17,338 nt of DNA. Source: UBA4717 sp002404395. Lineage in GTDB: Bacteria; Bacillota; Clostridia; Oscillospirales; CAG-272. The stretch's first letter is position 1, and every line of letters starts with the position of its first letter. This document shows positions 12,519 to 17,338 of this stretch, piece by piece. Both the position numbers and the translations under genes were made by a program. The notes under the pieces were generated by a model. It was given only the letters and a program-made list of their open reading frames with translations. It was not told where the DNA came from and did no database searches. Location of the stretch: contig CALFNW010000110.1 in NCBI GenBank assembly GCA_937902275.1, forward strand, positions 1-17,338, in the 5' to 3' direction.

Positions 12519-14888
12519 ATGATTAAACCAAAAATAGTTGCAGGACTGCTCGTGCTCGCAATTCTTTTGACTTCACTTGTCGCTTGCGGTGAAAAAGCGA
12601 CCGTTAAAGCAATGCTTACCAAAATCGACGGAGAGCCGGTGCCGGAACCGGTTACCGTAGATTTCGCAGAAGCAAGCGACGATGAGCTTAGCGAATACTT
12701 TGACGGATATGAAAAACTTAAAGCAGAGATCTGCGGCTCGGATTCGACGGTAGATCTCTCACAGGCTGTCGGTACAGTCTACTATGTTTCAAATAACGGT
12801 GACGATGACAACGATGGTCTGACGCCCGAAACGGCGTTTAAAACCCCTCTGAAAGGCTGTCGTAAAGCTTCCCGCGAGGGCGACGTGCTTTGCTTTGAGC
12901 GCGGCAGTGTATTCAGAGGCAAGCTTGATCTGAATATGGGCGTGACCTACACCTGCTACGGCGAGGGCGATAAACCGGTATTTCTCGGTTCGCGCGACGC
13001 TTCGTCAAGCGACGATTGGGAGCTTACCGATGCGGAGAATATTTACGTCTACAAGTCTCAGGTGACTACCGATCAGGATGTCGGACAGATCATATTTGAC
13101 GGCGGCAAGGCATGGGGTATCAAGGTAATGAAGGTGAACGCCGAGGATATACGTGTCGATCAGGGCGAGGTCACCAACGGCATTGACACCTTTAACAACG
13201 GTCAGGCGGAATTTTCTTCATATAAAGATCTGCTTTCAAACCTTGAATTCTGGTGCGATCCGAGCGGATCAAAGCTTTATCTTTATTCTTCCGCCGGCAA
13301 TCCCGGCGATGTGTTTGAGTCGGTCGAGCTTGCAATGCGCGGAAATATTGCTTCGGGCAATGCAAACAAGGTCACCGTTGACAACCTTGTATTCAAGTAC
13401 GGCGGAAGCCACGGTATCGGTGTTGCCAACGCTAAAGATTTTACCGTCCGCTACTGTGAGTTTTACTATATCGGCGGCTCAATTCAGGCATACGACATAT
13501 TCAGTGGCTATCAGCCGACGCGCTTCGGCAACGCGGTCGAGAATTGGACTGAGTGCAAGAACTTCAAGATAGATCACTGCTATGCAAGTCAGATCTACGA
13601 CTGTTGCTTTACCACCCAATGGCAGGGAGATTCCAACGGCGCATCGGTGCTGATGGAGGACGTTGAGTTTTCAAACAACATTTCCGAATATGCCAACACC
13701 GGACTTGAGGTTTGGATGAGCGATAATGTCGGTTACCCTGACGCGGATTACCGTTTCCGCAATTTCGATATGCACGACAACTACACGCTGTATTCGGGCT
13801 ACGGCTGGAGCCATCAGCGTCCGAACAAAGATGCCAACTTTTTCTACGGCGGTCTGAACATGAATTCGACCAAGCATGAAAACAGCGTATTCCACGATAA
13901 CGTGAATCTGTTTACGAAAAAGTACGGTCTGTTCGCTCGTTATACCGGCGGCAAGGACGGCGGTCACACCTTTAAAGACAACGTATACGTTATGGAATAC
14001 GGTCAGACGCTTGCGCTCAGCGCAAAGGACGGGCCGATCGGTCAGCTTGACAACTATGCGTTCACTTTTACCGAGGAGGGCTTGATCGAGGCTAAAAAGG
14101 CGAATATCGAGGTCGGCTCAAAGTTCAGATACGTGCTTCCGGAGGATCCGGACATTACGGTCGAGCCTTATACCGAACCGAGATTCACCTTTGAGGAATA
14201 CCTCAGGTACAATCCGTCGTATAACTTTACTTCATCGGCCGGCAGGACCTATCCGGTACGCATAGTGCTTCCCGAAAACTTCGATCCCGAAAAGGAATAT
14301 CCGCTTGTGGTATTTTTGCACGCAGAGTATCAGGCGGGCGACAACAACACCTCACACGTATTGAACAACGATCCGCTCGGTGCGCAGTTCTATACCGAGC
14401 AGACCGATGACGACGCGGTATTCCTTGCCATGCAGCTTCAGAAAGGAATGACTTGGACGGGCACTGACGCAAAGACTTTGATCAGCGTATACAGTGAGAC
14501 CGAGCCCGACGCGCTTGCCGATCTGAACGAGCTGGTTGATCTGGTAGCGGAGGGTGCTGCGGCGAAGATCGACAAGTCAAACATATCGCTTGCAGGTCAG
14601 TCAAACGGCGCGACCGCGATATACGATATTCTGACTCGTCATCCCGACAAGTATGTTCGCGCAGGAATTGCCGGAGGCGGAATTATGTCCGGAGCCAACA
14701 TCGGCAACACGTCGGTCAGAGTAGTGCACGGCGAGTTCGATTTCACATTCACGCCGTCCGATGTTGAACAGTATGTCAATGCTATGAGCGACAGCAAGAT
14801 AACATACAGGCTTATCAAAGGCGCGGATCACGATGCATGGAATTATGCATACGACCACGGCTTTGCGCTCTGGCTTATAGGAAAATAA
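12519..14888 (+). CDS. Lipoprotein: right-handed beta-helix fused to alpha/beta-hydrolase esterase
   Basis: This 789-aa protein is surface-anchored. It has a hydrophobic signal (8-20) and lipobox LVAC with C23. I set the start at 12519 because it gives a normal lipoprotein signal; the frame is open to ATG 12474. The ribosome site is weak (GGAAA). The beta-helix region starts near V87 with YYVSNNGDDDNDGLTPETAF, a pattern of polysaccharide-lyase-like and DUF1565-type helices. It runs to about residue 545 through Asn/Asp/Tyr-rich strand repeats (IDHCYASQIYDCCF, FSNNISEYANTG, MHDNYTLYSG). From about 565 an alpha/beta-hydrolase follows: YPVRIVLPENF, YPLVVFLH, nucleophile elbow GQSNG (S695), likely D741 in HGEFDF and H771 in GADHDAW. 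This looks like a CE1/PHB-depolymerase-type esterase. Inference: it cleaves or binds a polysaccharide and removes acyl or methyl esters. A terminator follows at 14913-14965. Confidence 0.88.
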   Translation: MIKPKIVAGLLVLAILLTSLVACGEKATVKAMLTKIDGEPVPEPVTVDFAEASDDELSEYFDGYEKLKAEICGSDSTVDLSQAVGTVYYVSNNGDDDNDGLTPETAFKTPLKGCRKASREGDVLCFERGSVFRGKLDLNMGVTYTCYGEGDKPVFLGSRDASSSDDWELTDAENIYVYKSQVTTDQDVGQIIFDGGKAWGIKVMKVNAEDIRVDQGEVTNGIDTFNNGQAEFSSYKDLLSNLEFWCDPSGSKLYLYSSAGNPGDVFESVELAMRGNIASGNANKVTVDNLVFKYGGSHGIGVANAKDFTVRYCEFYYIGGSIQAYDIFSGYQPTRFGNAVENWTECKNFKIDHCYASQIYDCCFTTQWQGDSNGASVLMEDVEFSNNISEYANTGLEVWMSDNVGYPDADYRFRNFDMHDNYTLYSGYGWSHQRPNKDANFFYGGLNMNSTKHENSVFHDNVNLFTKKYGLFARYTGGKDGGHTFKDNVYVMEYGQTLALSAKDGPIGQLDNYAFTFTEEGLIEAKKANIEVGSKFRYVLPEDPDITVEPYTEPRFTFEEYLRYNPSYNFTSSAGRTYPVRIVLPENFDPEKEYPLVVFLHAEYQAGDNNTSHVLNNDPLGAQFYTEQTDDDAVFLAMQLQKGMTWTGTDAKTLISVYSETEPDALADLNELVDLVAEGAAAKIDKSNISLAGQSNGATAIYDILTRHPDKYVRAGIAGGGIMSGANIGNTSVRVVHGEFDFTFTPSDVEQYVNAMSDSKITYRLIKGADHDAWNYAYDHGFALWLIGK

Positions 14889-14912
14889 TTTTATCGACCC
14901 TAATATGAAATG

Positions 14913-14965
14913 CCGCCCGGCTGTACTGTACGAAAACTCGGACAGACGACCGGGCGGTGTTTTTT
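14913..14965 (+). terminator. Intrinsic terminator of the beta-helix/esterase gene
   Basis: CCGCCCGG (14913-14920) pairs with CCGGGCGG (14950-14957), and inside it CTGT (14921-14924) can pair with ACAG (14942-14945). A TGTTTTTTG tail with six T (14960-14965) follows. The stop codon is 24 bases upstream. It separates this gene from the EF-G-like gene, which has its own promoter. Confidence 0.85.
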
Positions 14966-14996
14966 GCGGCTTTCAAGACATTTTGCAATATTGTGG

Positions 14997-15052
14997 GGAT
15001 TTTGCTCAAAAATCCGTGCCTATTTGTGTACATAATGCAAAAAATACACAAA
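14997..15052 (+). promoter_or_regulatory. Two inverted repeats upstream of the EF-G-like promoter
   Basis: GGATTTT (14997-15003) and AAAATCC (15009-15015) form a 7-bp hairpin with a 5-nt loop. TTTGTGTA (15023-15030) and TACACAAA (15045-15052) are perfect 8-base inverted repeats separated by 14 bases. The second ends 5 bases before the -35 box, a position suited to an activator or repressor dimer. The intervening sequence is A-rich. Confidence 0.4.
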
Positions 15053-15057
15053 ACCTA

Positions 15058-15086
15058 TTGATTTTTCTCTAATGGTCATGTATAAT
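15058..15086 (+). promoter_or_regulatory. SigA promoter of the EF-G-like gene
   Basis: TTGATT (15058-15063) and TATAAT (15081-15086) are 17 bases apart. The start would be near 15093, giving an AT-rich leader of about 94 nt with no clear folded element before the ribosome site at 15170-15175. Confidence 0.75.
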
Positions 15087-15186
15087 ATACACGTATAGCA
15101 AATATTATTTCAGTGAATTTTGTTTATTATGACAATAGGGAATAGATTTGTTAGCAAATAATATTGATAAAGGAGCACCCCGGTTT

Positions 15187-17250
15187 ATGAGCACATTTAA
15201 CACCAAAGCTATTCGTAACGTATGCCTTCTCGGTCACAGCGGAGACGGCAAGACCTCCATCGCTGAAGCGATGCTGTTTGTCGCAGGTTGTTCCGATCGT
15301 TTCGGAAAGGTTCCGGACGGAAACACCGTTTGCGACTATGATCCCGAGGAGATCAAGCGCGGTTATTCGATTTCCGCATCGGTTGCGCCGCTTGTATGGA
15401 ACGATGTCAAGATCAATATTATAGATACTCCCGGCTATCTTGATTTTGCCGGCGAAGTAAAAGAAGCGGTACGCGTCGCCGACAGTGCTATTATTGCGCT
15501 GAGCGCAAAATCGGGAATCGAGGTCGGAACCGACCTTGCATGGGATTACGCTACTTCGGCAGGAATCCCGAAGTCGTTTTTCATAAACAAATTTGACGAT
15601 CCCGAAGCAAGTTTTGAGCGGGCTTTCGGCGAGCTTAAGGAAAAATTCGGCGTATGCATCTGTCCGATCATTATTCCGCAGACGATAAACGGCAAGGTCA
15701 AGGGCTTTGTCAATCTGATAAACATGAAAGGCATATGGTACGATGACGACGGAAACGCCGAGTACCGTGACATTGCGCCCGAATTTATTGATGCGGCAAA
15801 AGGCTACCGCGATATGCTGCTTGAGTCGATCGCGCAGACGAGCGACGTGTTGCTTGACAAGTATTTTAACGGCGAAGAAATTACATACGACGAAGCGGTC
15901 GAAGCAATTCACGAGGGAATAATCCACGGCGATATTGTTCCCGTATTCTCTGGTTCTGCGACCAGACTATGGGGTGTCAGACGCTTGCTTGACACGATCG
16001 TTGATTCTTTCCCGCGCTTTACCGCACGCAAGGTCGAAAAGGATATAAACGGCGAAGATGTTAAGATCGAGGTCGACGGCGACACGTCGATATTCGTATT
16101 CAAGACGGTTGCGGACCCGTATGTCGGAAAAATGTCGTTCTTCAAGGTGATGAGCGGCACGCTCAAGCGTGATATGACGCTTAAGAATCTGACGACCGGA
16201 ACTGCGGAAAAGATGGTCCATATATACACTATCCGCGGCAAGAAGCAGGCGGAGGTCGACGAGCTTGCCTGCGGCGATATCGGTGTTACCGCAAAGCTTG
16301 CGAACACGAACACCAACGACACGCTTTCGGCAAATTCTCAGGTAAGGTATGCGCCGATAAGCTTCCCGGAGCCTTTCCACACGATGGCGATAAAGCCGCT
16401 TGCAAAGGGTGATGAAGACAAGATCTCGTCGGGGATTTCCAAGCTGCTTGAGGAAGATCTGACCATAAAATATGAAAACAACGCCGAAACGAAGCAGTTA
16501 TTGCTTTCGGGTCTCGGCGATATCCACCTTGATGTGGTTGCGGCGAAGCTGAAGTCGCGCTTCGGCACGTCGATCGCTACCGAAGTACCGATCATACCTT
16601 ATCGCGAGACCATAAAGAAAAAGGTACAGGCAGAGGGCAAGCATAAGAAACAATCAGGCGGTCACGGACAGTACGGACACGTGCGCATTGAATTTTCGCC
16701 CGGTGAAGCGGAGGGGCTTACCTTTACCGAATCGGTCGTCGGAGGCGCAGTGCCGAAGGGATTTTTCCCGGCGGTCGAAAAAGGACTTGAAGAAGCGATG
16801 GTCAGGGGCGTGCTTGCCGGATATCCGGTAGTGCATCTGGCGGCAAATCTGTATGACGGTTCTTATCACGACGTTGACTCTTCGGAAATGGCGTTCAAAC
16901 TTGCGGCAAGCCTTGCATACAAGGACGGTCTTGCGCGTGCCAACCCCGTTATTCTTGAACCGGTCGGGGAACTTCGGGTACTTATTCCCGACAGCATGAT
17001 GGGCGATGTCATCGGCGACCTCAATAAGCGCCGCGGCAAGGTGCTCGGAATGGAAGCGTCTCACGACAAGAAGGGTTATCAGATCATTTCAGCGGAGGTC
17101 CCGAAATCGGAAATGGCGGATTATACGATCGCGCTTCGCGCACTTTCACAGGGCTACGGCTCGTTTGTGTACCGTCAGACCGGATATGATGAAGCTCCGT
17201 CAAATGTGGCGCAGAAAATAATTGAAGAAGCCAAAAAGAGAGAGGCTTGA
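15187..17250 (+). CDS. EF-G-like translational GTPase (FusA2 type)
   Basis: This 687-aa cytosolic protein has the full domain order of elongation factor G. P-loop GHSGDGKTS is at 16-24. The switch I segment KRGYSI (57-62) has Ser61 where EF-G has the Thr of RGITI. DTPGYLDF (80-87) has Tyr84 in place of the catalytic His of DTPGHVDF. NKFD is at 134-137 and SGSA is the G5 motif. Domain IV contains KKQSGGHGQYGHV, as in EF-G, and domain V ends with an EF-G-type C-terminus. The Tyr at 84 and the diverged switch I mark the EF-G-like (FusA2) subfamily, not the housekeeping fusA. It probably binds the ribosome, but its step is unknown. I chose ATG 15187 because AAGGAG (about 15170-15175) is 11 bases upstream; TTG 15148 is also open but lacks a site. 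Promoter at 15058-15086. Confidence 0.93.
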   Translation: MSTFNTKAIRNVCLLGHSGDGKTSIAEAMLFVAGCSDRFGKVPDGNTVCDYDPEEIKRGYSISASVAPLVWNDVKINIIDTPGYLDFAGEVKEAVRVADSAIIALSAKSGIEVGTDLAWDYATSAGIPKSFFINKFDDPEASFERAFGELKEKFGVCICPIIIPQTINGKVKGFVNLINMKGIWYDDDGNAEYRDIAPEFIDAAKGYRDMLLESIAQTSDVLLDKYFNGEEITYDEAVEAIHEGIIHGDIVPVFSGSATRLWGVRRLLDTIVDSFPRFTARKVEKDINGEDVKIEVDGDTSIFVFKTVADPYVGKMSFFKVMSGTLKRDMTLKNLTTGTAEKMVHIYTIRGKKQAEVDELACGDIGVTAKLANTNTNDTLSANSQVRYAPISFPEPFHTMAIKPLAKGDEDKISSGISKLLEEDLTIKYENNAETKQLLLSGLGDIHLDVVAAKLKSRFGTSIATEVPIIPYRETIKKKVQAEGKHKKQSGGHGQYGHVRIEFSPGEAEGLTFTESVVGGAVPKGFFPAVEKGLEEAMVRGVLAGYPVVHLAANLYDGSYHDVDSSEMAFKLAASLAYKDGLARANPVILEPVGELRVLIPDSMMGDVIGDLNKRRGKVLGMEASHDKKGYQIISAEVPKSEMADYTIALRALSQGYGSFVYRQTGYDEAPSNVAQKIIEEAKKREA

Positions 17251-17315
17251 CGCTTTTTCGGCATTTAGCAATATGCGGTAATACATAAAAATCCCCATTC
17301 TGCCGCTAAAGCGTC
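17249..17315. repeat. Imperfect inverted repeat after the EF-G-like gene
   Basis: GACGCTTTTTCGGCA (17249-17263) and TGCCGCTAAAGCGTC (17301-17315) match as a 15-base inverted repeat with two mismatched positions, separated by 37 bases. The left arm overlaps the stop codon. It could be a long-range terminator stem, although no T-tract follows the right arm, or the first part of a structured element cut by the window edge. Confidence 0.45.
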
Positions 17316-17338
17316 AGCACAAATAGGAATGAAAGAGT

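Noticed and set aside
15148..15186. TTG at 15148 as the start of the EF-G-like gene
   Set aside because: It has no ribosome site, and it adds 13 residues that EF-G proteins lack. AAGGAG at 15170-15175 points to ATG 15187.

Overview
The window is chromosomal DNA from a spore-forming, low-to-mid GC Firmicute of class Clostridia, most likely an Oscillospirales or Ruminococcaceae-type gut lineage. The grounds are a clear SpoVAF (GerA-family spore germination protein), a YerB/DUF3048 lipoprotein, a clostridial-type EF-G-like GTPase, strong AGGAGG ribosome sites, consensus TTGACA/TATAAT promoters, and a giant secreted protein built from InlB-type repeats. No rRNA or tRNA gene, CRISPR array, insertion sequence or phage gene was seen.

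Layout. Positions 93-6560 are compact housekeeping and sporulation genes on both strands: a DUF2238/YjdF-like membrane protein (-), an SGNH hydrolase (+) that meets a TtcA-type tRNA thiolase (-) at a perfect 21-bp bidirectional terminator, then an amidase_3 cell-wall hydrolase without signal peptide followed by spoVAF (+). These converge with a yerB-like lipoprotein gene (-), leaving one base between the stop codons. The yerB-like gene and a conserved 96-aa protein diverge from back-to-back consensus promoters, and the second promoter carries a perfect palindrome in its spacer.

Positions 6561-14965 form the accessory, surface-directed part. A consensus promoter at 6750 drives a long leader (about 6786-7026) whose self-complementary segments include a likely pseudoknot and a T-loop-like hairpin. 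It is the best candidate here for a structured non-coding RNA. It runs into a 1738-aa secreted protein with an N-terminal cohesin-like region, six copies of an unnamed ~185-residue module (A) and five InlB/Flg_new-type repeats (B). The protein has no recognisable cell anchor. A terminator and a 240-bp gap follow, then a 789-aa lipoprotein that joins a right-handed beta-helix (polysaccharide-lyase-like) to a C-terminal alpha/beta-hydrolase esterase. Together these suggest surface binding and breakdown of an acylated or methylated plant or host polysaccharide; that role is inference.

Positions 14966-17338 hold an EF-G-like translational GTPase (FusA2 type) behind its own promoter, with an inverted repeat just upstream, and another imperfect inverted repeat after its stop at the window edge.

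The observations most worth following up are the structured leader RNA, the six-copy A module, the beta-helix/esterase fusion, and the palindrome inside the 6206-6234 promoter.
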